The notes: a model not told the origin generated them from the letters alone. Shown: positions 7,110-13,837, counted from the first letter of the stretch. The stretch is DNA of 17,964 nt from Dehalococcoidia bacterium UBA7891 (GCA_002500485.1 DLRJ01000115.1:6179-24142), one strand, 5' to 3'. A program made the numbers and translations.

Positions 7110-8850
7110 AAAAATTTGTTGTGTCCCTATCTGAAAGACGTTTTAAAACTTCTGCTCTTCTCTCAAGTTCGCCGTATATGTTTCTATATTCATCCGGAGG
7201 TAATCCTCTGCGAGAAGCAACCACCTGCTCTAGAAGATATGTGTTCATGTAACCAGGAAATTCAAATTCATCGATAGCAGGGTTCCATTTGAAAACTTCT
7301 ATGAATCCGAAAGAGTTGCTCTCTGGATCATATTCGATAATTTCACTTATGCTGAGACACCTTCTACCCGGGCTACCATCAGGAAGTCTAACCGCACTCA
7401 TAATCACTACCATGTTTAAATTATCAATGTAAGTCTTCGGAACGTTGATCGGGTTTCCAGTCAGCCTTTGAATTAATTTTTCTACAGAAGCAGCGTGAAA
7501 TGTAGCCATACAGGCGTGGCCGGTCTGCATTGCCTGAAAGGCTATGGCCCCCTCAGCGCCCCTGATCTCACCGATGACGATCTCTTCAGGTCTCTGCCTT
7601 AGGGCAGCAACGAGTAAATCAAACATAGTAACCGAGGCACTATTCTCACCACCTCCTCTTACAACTTCTCTTATCCAATTTTGATGTGGTACCTGAAGCT
7701 CCGGAGTATCCTCAATGCTCACTATCTTCGCATTTGGGGGTATAAATGTACTTATGGCGTTAAGGATCGTTGTTTTCCCTGAAGCTGTCTCACCTGACAC
7801 GAAGGTGTTCATACCCTCGCTCAGCATCAAAGAGATATAAGCTGCCATTTCATATGTCAGGGTTCCAAATTTAATAAGATCTAGGATACTAAGTGGGGTT
7901 GCACTAAACTTTCTGATTGTAAAGTTACTCCCCCGACGGGAGACATCACCTCCGTAGACAATATTTATTCTCGAGCCGTCTGGCAGGGTTGCATCTACGA
8001 TGGGTTCCCGGATTGTAACTGGTCTTCCAATCTTCTCTGAAAGCTGTATTACGTATTGATCCAATTCCTCAGAATCAGAAAATTCAATGCTTGCTTTCAA
8101 TCCTCCAAATACTTTGTGCTCTATATAAAGGGGGCCTACACCGCTACAACTTATATCTTCAATGTAAGGGTCTTCTACTAACGGGTCCATAACTCCCATT
8201 CCAGCTTTCTCTCTACGCATTAAATATTTAATCGCCTGAAATTGGTCGTCGGTCAAATTGATCGGTTTTGAAACCTTCTTGGAAGACCCGTTGGCCCTAC
8301 CGCAAATTTCATCTACGGCACTCAAAATGACATTAAGGCGCCCTTCGGCCCCGTCAGCTGATCGAAGCTCATCGATGTAGTCCATCAATTGAACATCTAT
8401 ATCATCGACTATTTCTTCTACTCCTGGAGCAAGAGCGGGCTCAACAGCAAGGTAATAATCCCGGGTATCCTCCGGATCGTGAACCACATGAATGAACACT
8501 CCACCACCGACCGGGTAAACCAAATTTCGTTTCTTTTGAATATCAGATCCTCTGCTAACAAATCCCAGATATTCAGGTATTCCTATATCATCAATGGGAA
8601 GTTTGGAAACGTATGCTCCCAAATGTCTAAATTGTTCTGCTTGGTCTCTAAATTCAGCCGGCAGTCTCGCAAGCAATTTTTCATCTAGGACAAACTCTGA
8701 AGAATGACCTACCCCGGTGTTTTGAAGAAATCCCTTAATTCCATCTTGCAGGGAAACCACATTGCCATTCATCGAGCCGTTTTGGTCTTCGGAACCGTCA
8801 GCCTTTCCCATTTTGACGATTACTTTAAGATTTTTGAGATTGAACGCCAT
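7060..8850 (-). CDS. arlI: Archaellum assembly/rotation motor ATPase ArlI (FlaI), secretion ATPase superfamily
   Basis: A 596-residue cytoplasmic GspE/VirB11-type ATPase that powers archaellin assembly and filament rotation in archaea. An N-terminal domain (to about 200) precedes the linker with the family-like PLVEDPYIEDISCSG (223-237). Motifs: Walker A GETASGKTT (353-361), Asp box SIEDTPEL (378-385), Walker B EEIVIGEIRG (422-431) with catalytic Glu428, and His box HACMATFHA (445-453). The IEDTPELQVPHQNWIRE stretch resembles archaeal ArlI. It is somewhat longer than usual archaeal ArlI, mostly at the N-terminus. The ATG at 8850 has GAGG six bases upstream and lies 13 bases after arlH. A Tad-type CpaF ATPase was considered, but the arlH neighbour and the single double-domain platform protein point to an archaellum. 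Confidence 0.94.
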   Translation of the reverse strand: MAFNLKNLKVIVKMGKADGSEDQNGSMNGNVVSLQDGIKGFLQNTGVGHSSEFVLDEKLLARLPAEFRDQAEQFRHLGAYVSKLPIDDIGIPEYLGFVSRGSDIQKKRNLVYPVGGGVFIHVVHDPEDTRDYYLAVEPALAPGVEEIVDDIDVQLMDYIDELRSADGAEGRLNVILSAVDEICGRANGSSKKVSKPINLTDDQFQAIKYLMRREKAGMGVMDPLVEDPYIEDISCSGVGPLYIEHKVFGGLKASIEFSDSEELDQYVIQLSEKIGRPVTIREPIVDATLPDGSRINIVYGGDVSRRGSNFTIRKFSATPLSILDLIKFGTLTYEMAAYISLMLSEGMNTFVSGETASGKTTILNAISTFIPPNAKIVSIEDTPELQVPHQNWIREVVRGGGENSASVTMFDLLVAALRQRPEEIVIGEIRGAEGAIAFQAMQTGHACMATFHAASVEKLIQRLTGNPINVPKTYIDNLNMVVIMSAVRLPDGSPGRRCLSISEIIEYDPESNSFGFIEVFKWNPAIDEFEFPGYMNTYLLEQVVASRRGLPPDEYRNIYGELERRAEVLKRLSDRDTTNFYELHNVLAQANREGLF

Positions 8851-8863
8851 TTAGTGCCTCAAC

Positions 8864-9568
8864 CTATGCCTTAGCTCTTGAAATAGGAACTATACGAATT
8901 CCCATACCAGGTTCAACTTCAAACCCTAAAATATTACCGGTTCGCATCTCCGCACCACGAATTTTTGCAACTTCCATAGTTTTAACCAAATTAGTTCCGT
9001 GTGCGCTGACCTGAAACCTTAAATAAGCATCACAGATCGATCTTACTCTCAAAAGAAAATCTTCATCAAAAGCATTTTCGTGGACTGTACATGCTATAAC
9101 TTGGCCTTTCTCACAGACATTTTTCATTTCGTTAAAAAAATCCTGTATCTGCTCTCCCCCGGCCCTCGAAACAAATGTTGTAAGAGAATCAATAACTATC
9201 ATTCTAGATGAATCTTGCTGCCTAATATGGTCAGAAAGTAATTTGAAAAATAAATCCGGATCTTCACTGCCAGCCGTTGAGGTTAAAGGAAAAATTTGTA
9301 AATCATTTAGCAAAAAATAGTCTGTCGCATCCTGGCCTAAGCTTTCCATTTGTCTTAATAGTGCGTGTACGTTTTGTTCGGTGGTATATATCGTAGCTTT
9401 ATGGCCACTGTTCAAAGTGCCCCAAAGCAACTGTTGTGCAAAGGTGCTTTTACCAGAAGCGTCTTGACCTTCAATAAGCATGACCGTGTTGTAGGGGATA
9501 CCTCCACCCAGTCTCCTATCTATTTCCATACTCCCTGTAGTTATGACAGATGCTTCTTCTGTAGTCAT
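8864..9568 (-). CDS. arlH: Archaellum KaiC-like ATP-binding protein ArlH (FlaH)
   Basis: A 234-residue RecA/KaiC-superfamily protein, the usual ArlH length. Walker A is GQDASGKST (34-42) and Walker B is RMIVIDSLTTF (122-132). The C-terminal end FEVEPGMGIRIVPIS (216-230) followed by an Ala-rich tail is the ArlH hallmark as I know it from archaeal members. No Gln-x-x motif of an active KaiC hydrolase is evident, consistent with ArlH acting by nucleotide binding. In archaea ArlH binds ArlI and sits within the ArlX or ArlC/D/E ring, regulating motor assembly and switching. This gene separates the system from type IV pili and Tad pili, which lack ArlH. The ATG at 9568 has AGGG about 7 bases upstream; the gene lies 13 bases before arlI. 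Confidence 0.95.
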   Translation of the reverse strand: MTTEEASVITTGSMEIDRRLGGGIPYNTVMLIEGQDASGKSTFAQQLLWGTLNSGHKATIYTTEQNVHALLRQMESLGQDATDYFLLNDLQIFPLTSTAGSEDPDLFFKLLSDHIRQQDSSRMIVIDSLTTFVSRAGGEQIQDFFNEMKNVCEKGQVIACTVHENAFDEDFLLRVRSICDAYLRFQVSAHGTNLVKTMEVAKIRGAEMRTGNILGFEVEPGMGIRIVPISRAKA

Positions 9569-9634
9569 TTGACCGCCCTAGAATTCTTCCATATTTTTTA
9601 CAGAATCAAGACCTATTAATTTTCTCACAATACT

Positions 9635-9651
9635 ACAATGTTTGGCATTGT
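9635..9651. repeat. Inverted repeat between the arlF-like and arlH genes
   Basis: ACAATG, a 5-base loop, then CATTGT: a perfect 6-bp stem just after the arlF-like stop codon, in the 85-base gap before arlH, the largest gap between arlB and arlJ. There is no U run after it on the coding (minus) strand, so it is unlikely to be an intrinsic terminator. It could be an RNA-processing or stability element that separates secreted and motor gene expression. A six-base stem can also arise by chance. Confidence 0.35.
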
Positions 9652-9653
9652 TG

Positions 9654-10631
9654 TTACATGGTGCAGATAGAGGGAAAAGAGTGTGACATACCTACTCCAT
9701 TTGGTAATGTGACCAGCAATGTTCCAGCAACCTGAGGTTCACTGTTTAGATTTATCTTCATGGTGATGGTCTCACCTGGGTTGAATACTCCAACCTGATA
9801 ACTATCATCGCTTATGGAGTAGGTCCATTGGTTGGATTGTAGAGGGGCACTTCCTTTGACTGGTACCTTCATTTCAGTGTCGCCGGCTGCTGTATTCAGT
9901 ACAACGAAGACATCCAATTTCTCTTCCATTTGAGTTGCAGTAAAAGCGGTTCCACCAGAGTTTTTTATTGTGAAATCAGCAACACAAGCGACAGTAGACG
10001 GGTCCGCTGCTGGAATTCCTTCTATTGTTAATAAAATTTGATATCCTCCCCAATTAGCCGAAACTTGTCCGGCATAGCTCCACATTTTTATCCTGTGAGG
10101 GGAGGCCTCCGTAGATGATTCAGATACAAAATCAATTAATTGTCCCCGTAAAGTCGTGTTAGATAAATCCTTGAATTTAGAAGATGCATTAGTCGCCGTA
10201 ATCACCTCACCAGGTGGAAAATAATCAATGGAAATCTTGGTATTAGTCCCAGTACGGTTGGCAAGAGAAACAGGACTTCCAATTACCTTGTCTACAGTCA
10301 AAGTCGCTTGTGCTTGAGAATCGGCCTGGAACCAGTAACAATCCAAGGAATTGGTAGTAGTGATATCTCCACTCCGCGGGATACCTGGCAATATCGGGCG
10401 ACATCCTTCAGTGTCTTGGAGGTGATGTTTTTCCTCTTCTTCATAACTGTCCTTGAAATCCTGTGTACTTGAAATTTCTATCTTTGTGCTAACTCTATCT
10501 GCAATTATCTCCGCTGTACTTTTGTTGGCGACAGCTAGCAGCTCAGCCCCTATTTGGTTGGCCTTGAACATGACGACAACCGCTGTTAGAAGTACCGAAA
10601 TGATCAATAATGCAGAAATACTTGTTCCCAT
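9654..10631 (-). CDS. arlF: ArlF-like archaellum protein (putative stator/envelope anchor), enlarged
   Basis: A 325-residue protein with one N-terminal hydrophobic helix (about 5-24) preceded only by MGTS, as in archaeal ArlF proteins that start MG-x-S-x-S. There is no Lys/Arg-Gly processing site. An alpha-helical stretch follows to about 55, then an extra region of about 150 residues with C77 and C98. A C-terminal beta-sandwich (about 210-325) has DFTIKNSGGTAF, LDVFVVL, FNPGETITMKINL and a closing strand, similar in layout to the ArlG-like neighbour. C216 and C323 flank this domain and could form a disulfide. Archaeal ArlF is about half this length, so a domain has been inserted or the protein has diverged. 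In archaea ArlF and ArlG form the stator that contacts the S-layer. The position directly before arlH matches the crenarchaeal G-F-H order. ArlF is a best assignment, not certain. Confidence 0.7.
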   Translation of the reverse strand: MGTSISALLIISVLLTAVVVMFKANQIGAELLAVANKSTAEIIADRVSTKIEISSTQDFKDSYEEEEKHHLQDTEGCRPILPGIPRSGDITTTNSLDCYWFQADSQAQATLTVDKVIGSPVSLANRTGTNTKISIDYFPPGEVITATNASSKFKDLSNTTLRGQLIDFVSESSTEASPHRIKMWSYAGQVSANWGGYQILLTIEGIPAADPSTVACVADFTIKNSGGTAFTATQMEEKLDVFVVLNTAAGDTEMKVPVKGSAPLQSNQWTYSISDDSYQVGVFNPGETITMKINLNSEPQVAGTLLVTLPNGVGMSHSFPSICTM

Positions 10632-10665
10632 ATCAAATTAGGATCCAGTCCATCTAGGTAGACCT

Positions 10666-11184
10666 CTATTGGCCGTATTTGAACTGGTAAGCAGATTTGA
10701 CCCCGTTAGAAGTAGTAAATTCGAAATTGTATGTTCTAGTACTCTGAACTAACTTGCTAATGGCGTCGTCCTTAAGAGAGAGGGTTAATTGAATTGTTTC
10801 TCCCTCTGTCCAATACCCGGTCTTTTTGGTCACCCCATCCTTTTCAAAAGCGGACCATTTGTTTTCCGTACAGCTTATTGGTTCGTCGTAACATAGGAAC
10901 ACAAACTGCTCTTTATCAGTTGATGACACAAACACATCTGATTGTTCTATGAAACTGATATTTGCCCCACCCACATTCTTTATCCAGGCCCTGACCAAAA
11001 CATCACTATCGGCGTGAACCGCCGTTATCTCAAAATCGGTTTGTATCCGCCGAGAAAGGTCCTTTTGTGATTCAACGACTGACTGGCTACTGCTACCAAC
11101 TATCGGCGTTAGAGTAGTCATCACCAAACCTGCCGCAGTGACACCTGCTATTACCAACAGAGCTGTGACTATGACCTTATCCAA
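10666..11184 (-). CDS. arlG: ArlG-like archaellum protein (putative stator filament)
   Basis: A 172-residue protein, normal for ArlG. One N-terminal membrane helix (about 4-25) with a pilin-like hydrophobic run is followed by a beta-rich domain: DFEITAV (50-56), VRAWIKNVGGANI (64-76), DVFV (83-86), TEGETIQLTLSL (126-137) and a final strand. The EI...V..WIKN.G pattern and the filamentous type IV pilin-like layout resemble archaeal ArlG. C98 and C105 lie in one loop and could pair. The start is TTG at 11184 with AAAGGGA seven bases upstream; an in-frame stop just upstream excludes an earlier start. There is no class III signal cleavage site, as in archaeal ArlG and ArlF. It would form a periplasmic or envelope filament capped by ArlF. 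The ArlG name rests on fold pattern and position. Confidence 0.72.
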   Translation of the reverse strand: MDKVIVTALLVIAGVTAAGLVMTTLTPIVGSSSQSVVESQKDLSRRIQTDFEITAVHADSDVLVRAWIKNVGGANISFIEQSDVFVSSTDKEQFVFLCYDEPISCTENKWSAFEKDGVTKKTGYWTEGETIQLTLSLKDDAISKLVQSTRTYNFEFTTSNGVKSAYQFKYGQ

Positions 11185-11229
11185 TCTATTTTCCCTTTAA
11201 ATCAAAGTCTAGGAAAGCCAGGTATACCC

Positions 11230-11757
11230 CTATGAGGTTTCTATGGATATACAAACTAGCTTATGAAGTTCCGATACGACCTGTGAGTAAACAGCCGGTG
11301 ACATCGGGTCATTGTTTGAATACATTTCGTCAAGCATTGACATGTTCTTCAGAATAAATTTCGACATCAAAGGGCTTATCATGGCCGAATTTTCATATGC
11401 CTCCAGGATAGGAAACAGTCTAGCTGCAGTAAGGCCTTTTTCCTTAGCTTCTCCCATCCAAGCGAGCAAATCATTCAGGGTACCTTTATTGTTTTGGTCG
11501 GCTGACAAATCCAATCCGGCTTCAGAGCCAAAATATGTGCGAGGCGCCCCGTTTGCTGCTGGAGTAGCGGGTTGTGGTGTCGGAGCCAGCGTTGGTGCCG
11601 CTTGCACTATCTCTCGAGAAGTCGCCAGTACATCTGACTTCCGAAGCCAAGTATCCCGCATATCGATCAATATTTGACGAATTTCAGTTTTTAAAATATT
11701 GACTTCATCTTCTAAAGCCTGAATTCTCTGCTCTAACTGTGAATTAGATGTTGTCAT
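11230..11757 (-). CDS. Coiled-coil ArlC/D/E-like cytosolic archaellum protein
   Basis: A 175-residue soluble protein. Residues 5-36 are a regular heptad coiled coil (LEQRIQALEDEVNILKTEI). An Ala/Pro-rich linker spans about 50-72. A helical C-terminal domain (about 92-170) follows, with LLAWMGEAKEKG and LEAYENSAMISPLMSKFIL. A Trp helix followed by a Tyr, then an Ile-Ser turn into another helix, recalls the D/E domain of euryarchaeal ArlD/ArlE as I remember it. These proteins form a cytosolic ring around ArlH and ArlI and link the motor to CheF and CheY. It occupies the place of arlX in the crenarchaeal order but has no membrane helix. GGTGA precedes the ATG at 11757, 11 bases after archaellin. 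The exact family needs a profile search. Confidence 0.65.
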   Translation of the reverse strand: MTTSNSQLEQRIQALEDEVNILKTEIRQILIDMRDTWLRKSDVLATSREIVQAAPTLAPTPQPATPAANGAPRTYFGSEAGLDLSADQNNKGTLNDLLAWMGEAKEKGLTAARLFPILEAYENSAMISPLMSKFILKNMSMLDEMYSNNDPMSPAVYSQVVSELHKLVCISIETS

Positions 11758-11768
11758 TTTGTCACCAA

Positions 11769-12401
11769 TTATTCCAGATTCATCACTTTCATCAACTCCG
11801 GTGGAGTTTTTCTTGAAATAATTAAGGACCCACCTTGTTGAGGGATTAATTCAAGTCTAAAAATCTGGTTTTTATCAAGTAGTGTGGCTTTGCCCGCCGT
11901 AGTAGTGTTGAGAGTAACAGTGATTTCTGCAACATCACCCTGCTGCAGCAGATCCGGTGAGGTCGCGTCCCCGACAATTTTACTTATCGCCACCGATTTC
12001 ATTATCCCATCAGCAGTTCCTCTGTTCGTTATATTCGCACTGGAAGAGTCTCTTTGATTATCATCGGAATAAATCATGGCTATTTTTGCTTTCGCTATTG
12101 AAGTTCCCATCGATCCACTAGCAGTAGTAATTTGGAACGTAATCGTTTCCACTGCATTTTTTGCCGCATTAGAAGCAGCAATAACCCCACCTTTCGGGGC
12201 GAATGTAGAGCTTGCCTCAGCGATACCAGCCTGGGCAGTAGTTTTAGCTTTCTCAGTGCTGAATAATCCGGTAGTCATGACGGTAAAAGCAAAGACAGCC
12301 GCAACCACGATAAAAGCTATTAATATGATCGCTGTTTCAAGGCCCGTAATCCCTTTCCTGTCGGAATAGAGATTCTGCATTTGAACAAAGACATTCTTCA
12401 T
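11769..12401 (-). CDS. arlB: Archaellin (archaellum filament subunit)
   Basis: A 210-residue preprotein. A positively charged class III leader ends in DRKG (14-17), giving predicted cleavage after Gly17. The mature N-terminus reads ITGLETAIILIAF and continues as an unbroken helix to about residue 44, then GLFSTEKAKTTAQAG. This closely follows crenarchaeal archaellins, such as the Sulfolobus type with GLDTAIILIAF then GLF.TQKAKST, as recalled from memory. The remainder (about 60-210) is a beta-rich, Ser/Thr/Ala-rich outer domain with QGDVAEITVTLN, comparable to archaellin head domains. There is only one archaellin gene in the window. The only cysteines-free surface is typical of exported filament subunits. 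The ATG at 12401 has GGGGA six bases upstream. The transcript probably starts in the 109-base gap before it. Bacterial Flp/Tad pilins are much shorter, which argues against a Tad system. Confidence 0.93.
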   Translation of the reverse strand: MKNVFVQMQNLYSDRKGITGLETAIILIAFIVVAAVFAFTVMTTGLFSTEKAKTTAQAGIAEASSTFAPKGGVIAASNAAKNAVETITFQITTASGSMGTSIAKAKIAMIYSDDNQRDSSSANITNRGTADGIMKSVAISKIVGDATSPDLLQQGDVAEITVTLNTTTAGKATLLDKNQIFRLELIPQQGGSLIISRKTPPELMKVMNLE

Positions 12402-12442
12402 AACATATCCCCAATACTAACTATATGTAACTCCCCCATCTC

Positions 12443-12464
12443 AAAATGAGGCTGCTCTCATTTT
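12443..12464. repeat. Perfect 8-bp inverted repeat upstream of archaellin
   Basis: AAAATGAG, a 6-base loop (GCTGCT), then CTCATTTT, lying midway between the SpoIIM-like gene and archaellin. On the minus strand it overlaps the candidate -10 element (12460-12465) and the expected transcription start. It could be an operator, a 5' mRNA hairpin stabilising a highly expressed archaellin transcript, or a weak terminator for the upstream gene. The stem is AT-rich and lacks a following U run, so a strong terminator is unlikely. Confidence 0.5.
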
Positions 12465-12468
12465 AACA
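12460..12468 (-). promoter_or_regulatory. Candidate extended -10 promoter for archaellin
   Basis: Read on the minus strand, TGT is followed by TAAAAT, an extended -10 element with one mismatch from TATAAT. No convincing -35 hexamer lies upstream. Transcription would start near 12453, leaving a leader of about 50 bases with GGGGA before the archaellin ATG. The overlap with the inverted repeat at 12443-12464 suggests possible repressor control. This is a pattern match only. Confidence 0.35.
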
Positions 12469-12510
12469 GCACAGGCTGCAAATTATGAACAGTTTAATCT
12501 AGATCAGTTT

Positions 12511-13380
12511 CTAAAGGAAACCCAGCATAAAGGGCGCCCAGAAGTGTTCAACCACTGCTGCCAAAATAACCATACCAAAAGATACAACCGCCAGGACAAC
12601 TACAGCATTTAGAACCTTGAAAAACCTTGAATCCGTCGGCTTATATAAAGTGACTCCCCTAGAGAAGAAAATAGCTGCTAGAGAACCACACAGGTAAGCA
12701 AGGCCTTCCAGCAGAACATGTGGGCTCAAAGCAACTGTCGCAATAAGAGCCAGTAATATAGGGCTGGCCGCTGCCGCCATATTCACTTTAACTGCCGTTA
12801 CTAGAGTTATAGCCCAAACACCGGCATTCCAGCCTAGAGCCATACTGGTCCCAAGGCCTCTGTATATAAAAGCGAAAATGAAAAAAACTATCAACACATA
12901 AGTATTGATTCGCAAGAAAGTCATTCCGTGAGCAAATCTTTCCGGAGACAGGTCAGTACTGGTATAGGCTGTGCCTCTGTCCATGATAAAAGTGTACTGT
13001 TCCTGGAGAGTAGCTTGAGGTAAAACAAGTCCGACCACGGCATAGGCTAGCACCATTCCAATAAATAATATCGTCACGGAAATAATGCTCTTTCGATTAG
13101 CTTCCCATCCACTCATTCCTAAATCCCATATACGATCGCGGTTAACTCTCTGTATCTGGTTAACGCGGGGGACTATAGCTGCACACGCTAGTGCAATTGA
13201 AGCCAATCCCGCCTGAGGAATAGCAAAGGACATAGCTATGATAGAACTAATCAGGACAGCCAAAAAGGCTTCAAACCCAATTAATATATTCCATTTACCG
13301 TCAGAAGCCGCAGGAAAATGGTTAAAAATTGCCCCTAAAATAGATCCCGGCTCGTCTGAAGCTTGTATTTTTAATAACAT
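12511..13380 (-). CDS. SpoIIM/DUF95-like polytopic membrane protein
   Basis: About 289 residues with roughly six or seven membrane helices (near 33-75, 100-120, 160-180, 185-208, 212-232 and 258-282). The stretch around INTYVLIVFFIFAFIYRGLG and the later ALSPHVLLEGLAYLCGSLAA resemble the SpoIIM (stage II sporulation protein M, DUF95) pattern of Asn in a helix, a Gly-rich turn, and P-H-x-x-x-E before a helix. SpoIIM-family proteins occur widely in bacteria and archaea and mostly have no assigned function outside sporulation. The ATG ending at 13380 is chosen because GGGGTGA lies six bases upstream of it; the TTG two codons earlier would sit directly on that site. It precedes archaellin on the same strand with a 109-base gap, so it may belong to the archaellum regulon. 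Family call moderate, role unknown. Confidence 0.55.
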   Translation of the reverse strand: MLLKIQASDEPGSILGAIFNHFPAASDGKWNILIGFEAFLAVLISSIIAMSFAIPQAGLASIALACAAIVPRVNQIQRVNRDRIWDLGMSGWEANRKSIISVTILFIGMVLAYAVVGLVLPQATLQEQYTFIMDRGTAYTSTDLSPERFAHGMTFLRINTYVLIVFFIFAFIYRGLGTSMALGWNAGVWAITLVTAVKVNMAAAASPILLALIATVALSPHVLLEGLAYLCGSLAAIFFSRGVTLYKPTDSRFFKVLNAVVVLAVVSFGMVILAAVVEHFWAPFMLGFL

Positions 13381-13406
13381 ATCCAATCACCCCAATTGAT
13401 AGCCTA

Positions 13407-13435
13407 TTTACATAAAATGATATGACTCGTATTAA
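13407..13435 (+). promoter_or_regulatory. Candidate sigma70-type promoter for the receiver-like gene
   Basis: TTTACA (13407-13412, five of six matches to TTGACA), a 17-base spacer, then TATTAA (13430-13435, four of six). Transcription would start near 13442 and run through an AAGG ribosome-binding site (13461-13464) six bases before the GTG at 13471. The -10 lies inside the palindrome at 13428-13441. Confidence 0.4.
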
Positions 13436-13459
13436 AATACGCTTAAATTAATTAATACG
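13428..13459. promoter_or_regulatory. Candidate operator: CGTATT/AATACG palindrome plus a third half-site
   Basis: CGTATT, two bases, then AATACG (13428-13441) make a near-perfect palindrome, and another AATACG half-site follows at 13454-13459. It lies between the divergent SpoIIM-like and receiver-like genes and overlaps the plus-strand -10. Dimeric regulators bind such sites, so joint control of both genes is plausible. The region is AT-rich, so chance occurrence is possible. Confidence 0.35.
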
Positions 13460-13470
13460 AAAGGTAAATA

Positions 13471-13833
13471 GTGACAACATTACTCTTGTTATCAAACAAT
13501 CTGATGTTTCTTCCCAGAATTCAAATGGCTGCTGGTTCCAGTGTTTCTGTAATAAGAGTTTCTGATCTTGACCGGTTAAACAAATTAATCAACGAATCTG
13601 ACATCGATTTCGTTGTTGTAGACTTGGAATATGACCAAGATTTCTGGTCAAATGCACTACAAGTTTTTCAAGAAAATGAAACCCTGAATCCCAAGATAAT
13701 AGCCTACGGGCCACACGAAGACACAACTTCTATGGAAATTGCTCGTTCACTAGGTTGCGATCCCGTACTCGCCAAAGGTGCATTCGTGAACAATTTAAAA
13801 TCAATTCTCGCAGGCGAGTCTAAAAATCCATGA
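13471..13833 (+). CDS. Stand-alone degenerate receiver-domain protein
   Basis: A 120-residue, single-domain protein with the alternating strand/helix layout of a CheY-like receiver. Strand 1 (TTLLLLS) is followed by NN in place of the metal-binding acidic pair. Strand 3 (DFVVVD) ends in D51 at the phosphoacceptor position. Strand 4 (KIIAYG) has Gly where Thr/Ser is expected. Strand 5 (PVLAKGAF) keeps K102. With Asp and Lys present but the acidic pair missing, normal Mg-dependent phosphorylation is doubtful, so it is probably a pseudo-receiver interaction module. The start is GTG with AAGG six bases upstream. It is divergent from the SpoIIM-like and archaellum block and ends 4 bases from the convergent FMN dehydrogenase gene. 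A motor-switch role is possible but inferred. Confidence 0.7.
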   Translation: MTTLLLLSNNLMFLPRIQMAAGSSVSVIRVSDLDRLNKLINESDIDFVVVDLEYDQDFWSNALQVFQENETLNPKIIAYGPHEDTTSMEIARSLGCDPVLAKGAFVNNLKSILAGESKNP

Positions 13834-13837
13834 ATCC

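Noticed and set aside
9635..9651. Intrinsic terminator after the arlF-like gene
   Set aside because: The 6-bp stem is not followed by a U run on the coding strand, and arlH follows within the same apparent operon.
5475..12401. A Tad or type IV pilus / type II secretion locus
   Set aside because: ArlI and ArlJ homologues occur in those systems too, but an ArlH-type KaiC-like ATPase, a 210-residue archaellin with GLETAIILIAF and one platform protein with two T2SSF domains fit an archaellum. No secretin, TadZ, Flp pilin or minor-pilin genes are present.
1499..13380. The host being an archaeon, for example a marine euryarchaeon
   Set aside because: The tRNA-Glu arms are bacterial in sequence and CCA is encoded. 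NarL/HisKA_3 two-component genes, PP2C and strong ribosome-binding sites also fit a bacterium better. This is not fully excluded without ribosomal markers.
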